The position numbers and the translations under genes were made by a program. From NCBI RefSeq assembly GCF_900188095.1, contig NZ_FZOT01000002.1, positions 62,001-126,000 on the forward strand: a stretch of 64,000 nt of DNA. The letters are read 5' to 3'. Source of the DNA: Noviherbaspirillum humi (lineage in GTDB: Bacteria; Pseudomonadota; Gammaproteobacteria; Burkholderiales; Burkholderiaceae_D). Below, in pieces: positions 51,847 through 61,833 of the stretch. Numbering within the stretch: the first letter of the stretch is position 1; every line of letters begins with the position of its first letter. The notes under the pieces are model-generated. The model worked only from the letters and a program-made list of their open reading frames with translations. It was not told the DNA's origin and did no database searches.

Positions 51847-52629
51847 TCAGGCCTTGAGCAGATGCATCGGTCCGAACAGCGCCTGCATCTGTTCATGCCG
51901 AATGAAGGAAAGGTTATAAGGGTGCTCGGAAACCGCCTTGGGAAAGGCGTTTGTGGCGGGCACGGATTTGAGCTGCTCGGCGATCTTTCCCCACAACACG
52001 AGTGTCGGCAGTTTGCCGCCGCGCTCGGCCAGCGCCTCGAACACCGCCTGCAGCAGCGGCTGCCACGCTTTGGCATCCTTCAACGGCGCCACGTCGGGGC
52101 GGTAGACCAGCGAGGCATTGAGCAACAGGAAACCGCGCTTGAGCAGGTTGGCCTGCATTTCGGTCAATGTCTGGATGAAGCCGGAACCAGCGGCGCGCGC
52201 CCGCGCAGACACCGCTTCCACCGCGACGCCCGAGGTATCTTCCGGCCGCAGCATGCCATCGGCCACCATCAGCATCTTCATGAAATTGCGCAGCGAGGTG
52301 GCGCGGTTCACCGGCTTCGACAAGCCCTTCTCCGACCACAGCGCTTCCACCGCGCCATCCATGAAGCAGACACCGGTAGCGCTTTCCTCGCGCGGATAAG
52401 GCCCTTCCCCAACCAGCACGTAGCGCACTTCGGAGAGCGGCAGGCTGAAGGCAGCGAACAGACGCCCCCGGGTCGGCAGGAAATGGCTTTGCGCCAATTG
52501 GGGCAAATAGGCGGGCTCGGCCTGCATCATGGCTTGCAGGCCCGCATGCAGGCAGTCATGCCAGGAAGGGTCTGCGGCTTGCAGTGCGTCGAGGATGGAA
52601 GGGGGGATGGCGGCGGAAGTCGGTGACAT
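51847..52629 (-). CDS. Uracil-DNA glycosylase-fold protein with altered active site
   Basis: 260 residues. Segments align by eye with family 1 UDG: VLVGEGPYPREESATGVCF against the GQDPYHG motif, GFLLLNASLV against LLLNTVLTV, TLVLWGKIAE against the LLWGS segment, and SEHPYNLSF against HPSPLS. The catalytic Asp of GQDPY is replaced (GEGPY), while the Asn of LLN and the His of HP remain. It may have a different activity or none. It precedes uvrB by 69 bp in the reverse direction of reading, on the same strand. Confidence 0.8.
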   Translation of the reverse strand: MSPTSAAIPPSILDALQAADPSWHDCLHAGLQAMMQAEPAYLPQLAQSHFLPTRGRLFAAFSLPLSEVRYVLVGEGPYPREESATGVCFMDGAVEALWSEKGLSKPVNRATSLRNFMKMLMVADGMLRPEDTSGVAVEAVSARARAAGSGFIQTLTEMQANLLKRGFLLLNASLVYRPDVAPLKDAKAWQPLLQAVFEALAERGGKLPTLVLWGKIAEQLKSVPATNAFPKAVSEHPYNLSFIRHEQMQALFGPMHLLKA

Positions 52630-52698
52630 GGAGAAGGCGCGGTGAAGTGGCTGCGGACAGGGGCGATTGTAGCGCCCTGCCCGCTTCCGCGCGCTCCG

Positions 52699-54798
52699 TC
52701 ACTTGCCCATGATGGAAACCACATTGTCGGCGCCGGGCGCGCCGAACAGGCCCTCCTTCAGAATGCGCAGCTGATCGCGCACCTGGGCCGCCTTCTCGAA
52801 CTCCAGGTTCTTCGCGTGTTCGACCATCAGCTTTTCCAGGCGCTTGATTTCCTTGCCGGCCTGCTTCTGGCTCATCGACTCGTACTTCGCCACTTCCTGC
52901 GCCGCCTGCAGTTCCTGCTTCGCTTCCTGCTGGCTGTAGACGCCGTCGATCAGGTCGCGAATCTGCTTCTTCACGCCCACCGGCGTGATGTTGTTGGCGC
53001 GGTTGAAGGCAATTTGCTTAGCGCGGCGGCGCTCGGTCTCGTCGATGGCGCGGCGCATCGAATCGGTGACCCGGTCGGCATACAGGATCGCCATGCCGTG
53101 AAGGTTGCGCGCCGCCCGGCCGATGGTCTGGATCAGGCTGCGTTCGGAACGCAGAAAGCCTTCCTTGTCGGCGTCGAGGATGGCCACCAGCGACACCTCG
53201 GGAATGTCGAGGCCTTCGCGCAGCAAGTTGATGCCGACCAACACGTCGAAGGTACCGAGGCGCAAGTCGCGGATGATCTCCACCCGTTCCACCGTGTCGA
53301 TGTCGCTGTGCAGGTAGCGCACCTTGATGCCGTTGTCGCTCAGGAACTCGGTCAGCTGCTCGGCCATGCGCTTGGTGAGCGTGGTCACCAGCACCCGCTC
53401 GTCCTTCTCGATGCGCTGAGTGACTTCCTGGATCAGGTCGTCTACCTGGCTGCTGGCCGGACGCACCGAGATCACCGGATCGACCAGGCCCGTTGGCCGC
53501 ACCACCTGCTCCACCACCTGGTCGGCGTGCTGGTTCTCGTAGTCGGCCGGCGTGGCAGAGACGAAGATGGTCTGCCGCATCTTGCTTTCGAACTCCTCGA
53601 ACTTCAGTGGACGGTTGTCCAGCGCAGACGGCAACCGGAAGCCGTAGTCGACCAGATTCACCTTGCGCGCCCGGTCTCCGTTGTACATGCCGTTGAACTG
53701 GCCCAGCAGCACGTGCGACTCGTCGAGGAACATGAGGGCGTCCTGCGGCAGGTAGTCCACCAGGGTCGGCGGCGGCTCGCCCGGCTTGGCGCCGGACAGG
53801 TGGCGCGAGTAGTTCTCGATGCCCTTGGTGAAGCCGATCTCGGCCATCATTTCCAGGTCGAAGCGGGTGCGCTGCTCCAGGCGCTGCTCCTCGATCAGCT
53901 TGTTCTGCTGGCGGAACCACTCCAGCCGGTCGCGCAGCTCTTCCTTGATGCTCTCGATGGCGCGCAGCACGGTGGAGCGCGGCGTCACGTAGTGCGAACC
54001 GGGATAAATGGTGAAGCGCGGGATCTTCTGCCGCACCCGGCCGGTGAGCGGGTCGAACAGCTGCAGGCTGTCGATCTCGTCGTCGAAGGTTTCGATGCGC
54101 AGCGCCAGCTCGGCGTGTTCTGCCGGGAACACGTCGATGGTGTCGCCGCGCACGCGGAAGGTACCGCGGGCGAAATCCACCTCGTTGCGGGTGTACTGCA
54201 TCTGGATCAGGCGGGCGATCACGTCACGCTGGCTGACCTTGTCCTTGGCGCGCAAAGTCAGGATCATCTGGTGGTACTCGTTCGGATTACCGATACCGTA
54301 GATGGCCGACACCGTGGCCACGATGACAACATCGCGCCGCTCCATCAGCGACTTGGTGCAGGACAGCCGCATCTGCTCGATGTGCTCGTTGATCGACGAG
54401 TCCTTTTCAATGAACAGGTCGCGCTGCGGCACGTAGGCTTCAGGCTGGTAGTAATCGTAGTAGCTGACGAAGTACTCCACCGCGTTCTGCGGGAAGAACT
54501 CGCGGAACTCGCTGTAGAGCTGGGCCGCCAGCGTCTTGTTCGGGGCGAACACGATCGCCGGCCGTCCGAGCCGGGCGATGGTGTTGGCCATGGTGTAGGT
54601 CTTGCCCGAGCCGGTCACGCCGAGCAGAGTCTGGAAATAAAGACCATCCTCCACGCCTTCCACCAGCTTTTCGATCGCGGCGGGCTGGTCGCCGCCGGGC
54701 GGGAAAGGCTGGTAGAGCCGGAAAGGGGAATTCGGGAAGGTGACGATCTTGGACTCGTCGACGGTGCTGGTAACCTGGGATAAATCTGCCATGGGCAT
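52699..54798 (-). CDS. uvrB: Excinuclease ABC subunit UvrB
   Basis: Damage-verification helicase of nucleotide excision repair. From ATG 54798 it has 699 residues, with AAAGG five bases upstream; ATG 54792 is an alternative. Walker A is [10 protein letters not shown]. The beta-hairpin segment is [12 protein letters not shown]. Helicase motifs include [19 protein letters not shown] and [10 protein letters not shown]. The C-terminal UVR domain ([27 protein letters not shown] region) binds UvrC. No perfect LexA box is visible upstream, unlike E. coli. Confidence 0.97.
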   Translation of the reverse strand: MPMADLSQVTSTVDESKIVTFPNSPFRLYQPFPPGGDQPAAIEKLVEGVEDGLYFQTLLGVTGSGKTYTMANTIARLGRPAIVFAPNKTLAAQLYSEFREFFPQNAVEYFVSYYDYYQPEAYVPQRDLFIEKDSSINEHIEQMRLSCTKSLMERRDVVIVATVSAIYGIGNPNEYHQMILTLRAKDKVSQRDVIARLIQMQYTRNEVDFARGTFRVRGDTIDVFPAEHAELALRIETFDDEIDSLQLFDPLTGRVRQKIPRFTIYPGSHYVTPRSTVLRAIESIKEELRDRLEWFRQQNKLIEEQRLEQRTRFDLEMMAEIGFTKGIENYSRHLSGAKPGEPPPTLVDYLPQDALMFLDESHVLLGQFNGMYNGDRARKVNLVDYGFRLPSALDNRPLKFEEFESKMRQTIFVSATPADYENQHADQVVEQVVRPTGLVDPVISVRPASSQVDDLIQEVTQRIEKDERVLVTTLTKRMAEQLTEFLSDNGIKVRYLHSDIDTVERVEIIRDLRLGTFDVLVGINLLREGLDIPEVSLVAILDADKEGFLRSERSLIQTIGRAARNLHGMAILYADRVTDSMRRAIDETERRRAKQIAFNRANNITPVGVKKQIRDLIDGVYSQQEAKQELQAAQEVAKYESMSQKQAGKEIKRLEKLMVEHAKNLEFEKAAQVRDQLRILKEGLFGAPGADNVVSIMGK

Positions 54799-54925
54799 TC
54801 GACCTTTGGTAGAATAATTGGTTGCACTTCGGTGAGTCTGTGGCGCCAGTTGCAAACACCACATTGCACCGATAACAACCCGCTGCACAAGCAGAGCTCC
54901 GCAGCCAACTTTTCATGTTATCACG

Positions 54926-56140
54926 ATGAACCAATCCCTTCCCGCCTCCCTTTTCTCCGCCATCGAGATGGCGCCGCGCGACCCGATTCTGGGCATCACC
55001 GAAGCATTCAACGCCGACAAGAATCCGGCCAAGGTCAATCTTGGCGTGGGCGTTTATTACGATGACAATGGCAAGGTGCCCCTGCTCGAATGCGTTCGCA
55101 AGGCCGAGGCCCAGCTGATGGAAAAGGCTGCGCCGCGCACTTACCTGCCGATCGACGGCTTGGCGGCGTATGACAAGGCGGTCCAGGAATTAGTATTTGG
55201 GGCCGACAGCGCCGTAGTTCAAGAAAAACGTGCGGTGACTGCCCAGGCCCTCGGCGGCACCGGCGCGCTCAAGCTCGGCGCCGACTTCCTCAAGCGCTTT
55301 TCGCCGAACGCCCAGGTCTGGATCAGCGATCCGAGCTGGGAAAACCACCGCGCGCTGTTCGAATCGGCCGGCTTCGTGGTCAACACCTATCCGTACTACG
55401 ACGCTTCCACCCGCGGCGTGAATTTCGCCGGCATGCTACAGGCGCTGGAAACCATGCCCGCCGGCTCCATCGTCGTGCTGCATGCCTGCTGCCACAACCC
55501 GACCGGCGCCGACCTGACCGAAGACCAGTGGACCGACGTCATCCGCGTCGTGGCCAGCCGCGGCCTGATCCCCTTCCTCGACATGGCCTATCAGGGCTTC
55601 GGCGACGGCATCGATGCCGACGGCAAGGTGGTGCGCCGCTTCGCCGACGCCGGCGGCCCGCTGTTCGTCTCCAACTCCTTCTCGAAGTCGTTCTCGCTGT
55701 ACGGCGAGCGCGTCGGCGCGCTCAGCATTGCCGCCGTCAGCGCCGAGGAAGCCGCCCGCGTGCTCTCGCAGCTCAAGCGCGTCATCCGCACCAACTACTC
55801 CAACCCGCCGATCCACGGCGGCCAGGTGGTGGCCACCGTGCTGTCGACGCCGGAACTGCGCCAGATGTGGGAAGAGGAACTCGCCGTGATGCGCGTTCGC
55901 ATCCGCGAAATGCGCCAGGCCATGGTGCAGAAGCTCAAGGAAAAGGCCCCCGGCCAAAACTTCGACTTCGTCGTCCGCCAGCGCGGCATGTTCTCCTACT
56001 CCGGCCTCACCAAGGAGCAGGTGCAGCGCCTGCGCGAAGAGTTCTCGATCTATGCGATCGACACCGGCCGCATCTGCGTTGCCGCCCTGAACTCGCGCAA
56101 CATCGACACCGTCGTCGGCGCCATCGCCAAGGTGCTCTAA
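54926..56140 (+). CDS. Aspartate/aromatic amino acid aminotransferase
   Basis: PLP-dependent class I aminotransferase (AspC/TyrB group), transferring amino groups between aspartate or aromatic amino acids and 2-oxoglutarate. It has 404 residues. The PLP lysine lies in SNSFSKSFSLYGER. HNPTGADLT and the C-terminal RQRGMFSYSGL (with the substrate-binding Arg) are family motifs. It is divergent from uvrB, a widely shared betaproteobacterial arrangement. Aspartate versus tyrosine preference cannot be read from the sequence. Confidence 0.94.
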   Translation: MNQSLPASLFSAIEMAPRDPILGITEAFNADKNPAKVNLGVGVYYDDNGKVPLLECVRKAEAQLMEKAAPRTYLPIDGLAAYDKAVQELVFGADSAVVQEKRAVTAQALGGTGALKLGADFLKRFSPNAQVWISDPSWENHRALFESAGFVVNTYPYYDASTRGVNFAGMLQALETMPAGSIVVLHACCHNPTGADLTEDQWTDVIRVVASRGLIPFLDMAYQGFGDGIDADGKVVRRFADAGGPLFVSNSFSKSFSLYGERVGALSIAAVSAEEAARVLSQLKRVIRTNYSNPPIHGGQVVATVLSTPELRQMWEEELAVMRVRIREMRQAMVQKLKEKAPGQNFDFVVRQRGMFSYSGLTKEQVQRLREEFSIYAIDTGRICVAALNSRNIDTVVGAIAKVL

Positions 56141-56201
56141 GCACATCGTCCTGATGCGCCGCTGCTTGCGGCGCGTCAGGATCACAAGCGCTTCCCGCGC
56201 T

Positions 56202-56230
56202 TTGACAGCAAGACAGTTTCACCCTATAAT
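56202..56230 (+). promoter_or_regulatory. Consensus sigma-70 promoter of tRNA-Asn
   Basis: TTGACA (56202-56207), 17-bp spacer, TATAAT (56225-56230). Both hexamers are perfect matches. The start near 56237 gives a leader of about five bases before the mature tRNA. Confidence 0.92.
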
Positions 56231-56241
56231 GCTTTCTCTGT

Positions 56242-56317
56242 TCCCTGATAGCTCAGTCGGTAGAGCGACGGACTGTTAATCCGCAGGTCCCTGGTTCGAG
56301 TCCAGGTCGGGGAGCCA
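56242..56317 (+). tRNA. tRNA-Asn (GTT)
   Basis: 76 bases including an encoded CCA. The acceptor stem is TCCCTGA paired with TCGGGGA (one T-G). The D arm contains AGCTCAGTCGGTAGAGC, the anticodon loop is CTGTTAA with GTT, and the T arm contains GGTTCGAGTCC. It is a single gene with its own promoter and terminator. Confidence 0.98.
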
Positions 56318-56325
56318 AAAATTCT

Positions 56326-56357
56326 GCAAAAAGGCCTTCTTTGGAAGGCCTTTTTGC
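56326..56357 (+). terminator. Terminator after tRNA-Asn
   Basis: GCAAAAAGGCCTTC (56326-56339), loop TTTG and GAAGGCCTTTTTGC (56344-56357), then TTTT. It has a perfect 14-bp stem 8 bases after the tRNA. Confidence 0.93.
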
Positions 56358-56859
56358 TTTTGGCGTAATCCACCAGTGCCATGTTTCCTTTGCAGCCATC
56401 CCGCCCGCCAGCTCGATGACCGACGTCACTGCAAGGCAGCGGCCTGCCGGCTGCTTGGCTTTGTCAACTGCCGTCTCTTGCAAGTTTGCCAGTCCGGCCC
56501 CATACATCCATGCCAAGGACTCATGAGGCGAAGCCTTCCTATGACTGGACCGACGCACCTACCGTCCTGACAGACCAAGCGCTTGCACCTTCTTTTGTGC
56601 CGTCCTTTCGGCGTACGGTTGTCACTGTGCCCGCGTGCTGCCAGGACGACCGGTCGGTCAATTATGCCCGTGCAAGGGCAACCGGCTCTTTTCCTCTCCA
56701 TGGCTGCGGTCGACATCGAGGAGGAAAGCCAATCCGGAGATCACCAGCAAGAAACCATTTGTTCAACGAATTTTGGCTTCATCTTTTCAAAATGCAAATG
56801 CATCTGCCGTGCAGGATTGCAGCAAGCAAACCGCCAAATGGTCCACCTTGAAACAAAAA
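56358..56859. other. Gene-free stretch of about 500 bp downstream of tRNA-Asn
   Basis: Short open frames here have no recognisable features. No integrase, direct repeat of the tRNA 3' end or insertion sequence is seen. A 10-bp palindrome CGACCGGTCG occurs at 56647-56656. The stretch is slightly less GC-rich towards its right end. Confidence 0.5.
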
Positions 56860-56880
56860 GGCCGCGCATGAAGCGCGGCC
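56860..56880 (-). terminator. Terminator of the DUF4148 gene
   Basis: GGCCGCGC (56860-56867), loop ATGAA and GCGCGGCC (56873-56880). On the minus strand the stem is followed by TTTTTG. The stem is a perfect 8 bp and starts 20 bases after the stop codon. Confidence 0.9.
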
Positions 56881-56900
56881 TTTCTCGAAGACGAAGGCAA

Positions 56901-57167
56901 TCAGCTGGCGTTCTTGCTGCGTTGAACGGCATTGGCCTTGGCAGTATCGGTCGCACGCGGCTCGATGCGCTTGGCATTGCCGGCGAACTGGTCTTGTCCT
57001 GCCATGCCGTTGAGGGAACCGAGGGAGGACGGGTTCTCGGCATAAGCCTTCTCCAGCTCGGCGCGGACCTCCTCGCGCGTCACGTTGCGAGTGATGGCTT
57101 CCTGAGCAGAAGCGGCGTTGGTCATGATCAGAGCGAGGGCGGCGGTGATGGCGAGATGGCGTTTCAT
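56901..57167 (-). CDS. DUF4148 exported small protein
   Basis: 88 residues from ATG 57167, with AGGAG seven bases upstream. The signal peptide MKRHLAITAALALIMTNAASA is followed by a DUF4148-type core (VTREEVRAELEKAYAENPSS). DUF4148 proteins are abundant in Burkholderiales and of unknown function, probably periplasmic. It is a single-gene unit with its own terminator, convergent with the tRNA region. Confidence 0.88.
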   Translation of the reverse strand: MKRHLAITAALALIMTNAASAQEAITRNVTREEVRAELEKAYAENPSSLGSLNGMAGQDQFAGNAKRIEPRATDTAKANAVQRSKNAS

Positions 57168-57324
57168 TTTCGGCTCCTGGGTCAAAGGGGTATCTGCTTG
57201 GGTGGTTGGCAGGCATGTCCTGCATCGATGAACCCAGTGTAGTGTTTCTCCCTCAGCAGAAAAACCTGGCTCTCAGCAATATGTAATTTCGAAAAGTGAA
57301 ACAATCTCCCGCTTTTTGCTCGCC

Positions 57325-58272
57325 TCAAGCGGCACTTAGCTGGCGCTCCTGCGAAACGGAGCGCAGCACTTCGATGAACTCCTGCACCGCCTGCGGCAGG
57401 CCAACTTCCGCCCTGCGCAGAAGCCCTACCGGTTCTTCGGTGCCAGTGGTGGCGAGCGGCAGCCTTTCCAATCCAGCTTCCCGCTTGCCGGCATTCACGC
57501 CCAGCACGCCGAGCGGAGCGAACCAGACGGAATCCGAATCGCGCACGAGGCGCTGGGCCAGCGCCACCGACAGGGTCTCGACGCAATTGTCCGGCATGCG
57601 GAAGCCTTGGGAACGGACGAAGCTTTCGGTGTGATGGCGCGGTACGGTACCGGTGGGGGAGACGACAAGCGGATGGGCAAGCACGTCGCTGAGCGTCACG
57701 TTGCCGGCCGCGCTCAGCGGATGCCCTTCCCTGACCAGCAGGGCAAGCGGCTCCATGTAGAGCAGTTCGAAGGTCAGGCCGACCGTCATCTGCGGGTCGG
57801 ACATGCGGCCGACGGCGAAGTCGATCTCGCCCGCCTTCAGCATCTCCAGCAATGGCTGATTGGCCGCAGTATGGATCACGACCCGGGCATCGGCATGCAG
57901 CTGCCGGAAACGCTTCAAGGCAGGCGGCAGCACATCGGGCGCGACGCTGGGCAAGGCGCCGATCTGCACGGTCTCGGCACTTTTCTCGTCCGCCATGTCG
58001 ACCGACGCGGCAGCGCCGTCAAGCGCCTCCATGATGCGCAGCGCATGCGGCATGAAACGCTCGCCTTCCGCCGTCAGGCGGGCGCCCATCCGATTGCGCT
58101 GAAACAGGGGCTGGCCGCTGATTTCATCCAGTTCCGACAAGGTCTTGGAGACCGCTGGCGCACTGATGCGCAAACGTTCGGCCGCGCGGCCCAAATTGCG
58201 TTCCTGGGCCACCGCGACGAAGCACTGGATATGGCGCAGCCGGATGCGGTGGAGAAAACTCGGCTTATTCAT
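57325..58272 (-). CDS. pcaQ: LysR-type regulator PcaQ
   Basis: Activator of the protocatechuate branch, responding to beta-carboxy-cis,cis-muconate in characterised systems. It has 315 residues. The N-terminal HTH is RHIQCFVAVAQERNLGRAAERLRISAPAVSKTLSELDEI (about 13-51). The effector domain begins near 95 (VQIGALPSVAPDVLPPAL). It is divergent from pcaHG with a 106-bp gap. Its ATG lies inside the likely PcaQ operator, so autoregulation is expected. No Shine-Dalgarno sequence is visible. Confidence 0.9.
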   Translation of the reverse strand: MNKPSFLHRIRLRHIQCFVAVAQERNLGRAAERLRISAPAVSKTLSELDEISGQPLFQRNRMGARLTAEGERFMPHALRIMEALDGAAASVDMADEKSAETVQIGALPSVAPDVLPPALKRFRQLHADARVVIHTAANQPLLEMLKAGEIDFAVGRMSDPQMTVGLTFELLYMEPLALLVREGHPLSAAGNVTLSDVLAHPLVVSPTGTVPRHHTESFVRSQGFRMPDNCVETLSVALAQRLVRDSDSVWFAPLGVLGVNAGKREAGLERLPLATTGTEEPVGLLRRAEVGLPQAVQEFIEVLRSVSQERQLSAA

Positions 58273-58286
58273 AACCGGAGGTTAAT
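58271..58286. promoter_or_regulatory. PcaQ-type operator overlapping the pcaQ start
   Basis: ATAACC-GGA-GGTTAAT is an inverted repeat. The published Sinorhizobium PcaQ consensus, as I recall it, is ATAACC-N4-GGTTAA; here the spacer is three. It includes two bases of the pcaQ start codon and lies about 92 bp before pcaH. Confidence 0.65.
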
Positions 58287-58301
58287 GATTTTTCGGGAAG
58301 A

Positions 58302-58318
58302 TTTCAATTTACTTGAAA
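58302..58318. promoter_or_regulatory. Second inverted repeat in the pcaQ-pcaH gap
   Basis: TTTCAA-TTTAC-TTGAAA is a perfect 6-bp-arm dyad with a 5-bp centre. TTTACT (58308-58313), 17 bp and TAAAGT (58331-58336) could be the pcaH promoter, in which case the dyad covers its -35. Confidence 0.45.
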
Positions 58319-58333
58319 ATCCATAAAGCCTAA

Positions 58334-59118
<785 letters not shown>

Positions 59119-59119
<1 letters not shown>

Positions 59120-59745
59120 TGCTGAACCAAGTCACCATGCTCAAGGAAACCGCCTCCCAGACCGCCGGCCCGTACGTGCACATCGGCCTGGCACCCAAGC
59201 AGGCAGGCTTCGACATTTTCGAAAACAATTTCGGCAATGTGCTGACCACCTCCCAGACCAAGGGTGAGCGCATCGTGATCCAGGGCCGCGTCATCGACGG
59301 CTCGGGCACGCCGGTGCGCGATGCGCTGATCGAAATCTGGCAGGCCAACGCTGCCGGCAAGTACAACCATCCGGCCGACCGTCAGGAAAAGGATCTCGAT
59401 CCCACCTTCCGCGGCTGGGGCCGCGGCTGCACCGATTTCGAAACGGGCACCTACACCTTCGAGACCATCAAGCCTGGGCAGGTCATGGGTCGTAACGGCC
59501 GCGTCATGGCGCCCCACGTCAATTTCTGGATCGTGGCCCGGGGCATCAACATCGGCCTCAACACCCGCATGTACTTCTCCGACGAAACCGATGCCAACAG
59601 CAAGGATCCGGTGCTCAACCTGATCGAATGGGAAGTACGCCGCAAGACCTTGTTGGCCGAGCGTATCGAGGAAAAGGGTCAGGTGATCTACCGCTTCGAC
59701 ATCGTGCTGCAGGGTCAGAACGAGACGGTGTTCTTCGACGTCTGA
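59119..59745 (+). CDS. pcaG: Protocatechuate 3,4-dioxygenase alpha subunit
   Basis: 208 residues. It shares the dioxygenase fold (RVIDGSGTPVRDALIEIWQANAAGKY, TIKPGQV, HVNFWIVARG) but lacks the iron-ligand tyrosines and His-x-His, as expected for the alpha subunit, which shapes the active site. It is fused by a 1-bp overlap to pcaH, giving a fixed stoichiometry. Genes for the later steps (pcaB, pcaC, pcaD and so on) are not in the window. Confidence 0.96.
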
Positions 59746-59912
59746 TCCATCAAGGCTGCCGGCGCGTCGCCGGCATTCGCTTCATCTCGGGCTGCATGCC
59801 GCCAGGCTGCAGCCTTTTCTTTTGCGAATGCGCGCAGATGGCAACCGGCACCTGCCTGCCGGAGCGATGCAGAATTGCATGGAGGGTCGCGCCTTGCCCG
59901 GCATGCAGACGA

Positions 59913-60365
59913 TCAATGGCGCTGCGGCGGCCGGGAAATTCCGACGGACATCGATCGTGTGGCCACGAAGATTTCGCGCAGGAAGAAAACGAAACTGCCG
60001 ATCAGGCAGAGCATGGCGAGCACGAACATCAAGGCGATCGGCGCAGCCAATCCCAGCCCCAGCGCATCGCCTACGAACAGCGCTGCGATCACCAGGCAGA
60101 TCAACAGCGCGCACGAGGTGCTGAGCGTGATGGCGCGGTTGATGAGGTGGGCGCGCTGATGGAGCGTGTCCCGTTCCGCCAGCATTTCCGGATCGGCGCC
60201 GGAGTCCGCCAAGCCGATGCGGTCATCCAGGACCCGCGAACGGTCGATGATCCGCGCAAGCCGGTTGGTGAGAACGGTGAGATTGGTGCCGACGCCGGTA
60301 AGCAGGAATACCGGCGCTACGGAAAGCTGAATGATGTGGCTGACGTTACCGATTTGTATTTCCAT
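59913..60365 (-). CDS. DUF2721 membrane protein
   Basis: 150 residues with three hydrophobic segments (about 12-31, 81-102 and 106-132). The N-terminal VSHIIQLSVAPVFLLTGVGTNLTVLTNRLARIIDR is the DUF2721 signature. Its function is unknown. It is convergent with pcaG and divergent from the sensor kinase gene. Confidence 0.88.
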   Translation of the reverse strand: MEIQIGNVSHIIQLSVAPVFLLTGVGTNLTVLTNRLARIIDRSRVLDDRIGLADSGADPEMLAERDTLHQRAHLINRAITLSTSCALLICLVIAALFVGDALGLGLAAPIALMFVLAMLCLIGSFVFFLREIFVATRSMSVGISRPPQRH

Positions 60366-60686
60366 CGCGTTTCTTCAAGGTTGGCCGCCGCCATTCTATC
60401 CTGCGGCGCCGGTCGGACCGGGCTGTTGCGCGATGGCCTCCATCCGGCACATAAATGACGCCGGTTTGATTTTTCTCTGTTCCACGCTGCGGGAAGCCGG
60501 AGCAATCGACGCGATTTCCTGTCCATCCAGCCATATGCGCCTCTGATCCGGCGCATCCGATTGCCCTGGCTTACCCCGGAGCATGGCGCTCTTCCCCGCG
60601 CCAGTCTCCAGCCCACCAAGCCGCATTGCCTTCACAGATTGCTTCCCTGAACCAGCCGCACCCCGAGAACCCCAGCGAGACAGAAA
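60366..60686. other. 321-bp gap between the DUF2721 gene and the sensor kinase
   Basis: No gene is supported. An inverted repeat ATGCGCC (60536-60542) / GGCGCAT (60551-60557) with an 8-base spacer is the only obvious element. A promoter for the kinase-regulator pair should lie here, but no good hexamers are visible. Confidence 0.4.
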
Positions 60687-61820
60687 ATGACCATCCAGCC
60701 CCAGCGCAGCCATGCGCCTGACATGTCCTCGAGTGCCGCCATGACTCACTTCGAGATCGCCAGCCTTGCGCCTTCGCTTCTGACGAACATCCATTCCGGC
60801 GCCAACGGCGTGCTCATCATCGACGAGACGCTGCAGGTAGTACTGGTGAACCGTCGCGCCGAACAGATGTTCGGCTACCCCGCTGGATCATTGCTAGGCC
60901 AACCGCTGGAACGGCTCGTGCCGCTCGACCGCAATGCCGAAGCGAGGGAGAGGATCGATCAGCTCGGTTCGCCAGACGCTGCGGCGCGCCGCAGCCGGTG
61001 CGGCTTGCGAGGCGTGCGCATGGACGGGGTTGAAGTGCCGCTGAGCGCTTATGTATCGCGGCTGCCGATGCACGAGAATGCCTACATCGCCCTCGTCATC
61101 CGTGCCGACATGCGCCTGCGGCGCGGCCGCAATCGGCGCACCCAGTATCCGCGCGCAGCGGAGCTGCGCCGCCTGGCCCTATCCTCCCAGCAGGCGCACG
61201 AGCAGGAAAAGAAGCGCGTATCGAAGGAACTCTATGATGATATTGCGCAAAGATTGAGCGTTCTCAAACTGGACCTGGAGTGGCTGGACCAACATATGCC
61301 AGCAGGCAATGATCCGGTATTCGCTCGAATCACGCAGATGCAAGGCATGCTCGATAATGTCATCAGCATCACCAAGAGCATGGCATCTTCGCTGCGTCCG
61401 CCTCTGCTGGACGACTTCGGGCTGCTGCCGGCACTTGAATGGATAACCGAAAAATTTGAAAAGAAAACTGGCATTTCATGCCGACTCGATACCAGCGGCC
61501 TGCGCTTGCCCATTGCCGACCCTTTAGTCTCTGCCATCTTTCGCGTCGTTCAGGAAACGCTGATCAGCATCGAGCGGCAGAATCATGCCAGCATGGTAAA
61601 CATACGCCTGACGCATGCGGCCGGTAAGCTGGAGCTGATCATCGAGGATGACGGCATCGGCGTGCCGCGCGAAGCGTCAAGCACCCAGGACTCTTACGGA
61701 TTGGTAACGATGCAAGAAAGAATTTTCATTTTGGGAGGTACAATCACCATCATGAACAAATCCCCCCGAGGAGTAGCGATCCGCGCTACGATGCCGGCCG
61801 ACCCACTCCCCGCTAGCTGA
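60687..61820 (+). CDS. PAS sensor kinase of the HisKA_3 group with degenerate H- and N-boxes
   Basis: 377 residues. A PAS domain (about 22-140, NGVLIIDETLQVVLVNRRAEQMFGY) is followed by a dimerisation helix of the NarX/UhpB type. The expected ELHDD phosphoacceptor motif reads E181-L-Y-D-D185, so the His is Tyr183 (TAT at 61233-61235). The ATPase domain keeps EDDGIGVP and YGLVTMQERIFILGG, but the N-box Asn is Ser294. No membrane segment is seen, so it is probably cytoplasmic. It is 13 bp upstream of a response regulator. It may be a pseudokinase. Confidence 0.88.
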   Translation: MTIQPQRSHAPDMSSSAAMTHFEIASLAPSLLTNIHSGANGVLIIDETLQVVLVNRRAEQMFGYPAGSLLGQPLERLVPLDRNAEARERIDQLGSPDAAARRSRCGLRGVRMDGVEVPLSAYVSRLPMHENAYIALVIRADMRLRRGRNRRTQYPRAAELRRLALSSQQAHEQEKKRVSKELYDDIAQRLSVLKLDLEWLDQHMPAGNDPVFARITQMQGMLDNVISITKSMASSLRPPLLDDFGLLPALEWITEKFEKKTGISCRLDTSGLRLPIADPLVSAIFRVVQETLISIERQNHASMVNIRLTHAAGKLELIIEDDGIGVPREASSTQDSYGLVTMQERIFILGGTITIMNKSPRGVAIRATMPADPLPAS

Positions 61821-61833
61821 GCCCGAATCATCC

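Noticed and set aside
56242-56900. tRNA-Asn as an integration site for a genomic island
   Set aside because: No integrase, no repeat of the tRNA 3' end and no mobility gene is visible downstream.
56486-57242. Open frames to the right of tRNA-Asn
   Set aside because: They cross a terminator and the antisense of the DUF4148 gene, and lack protein-like features.
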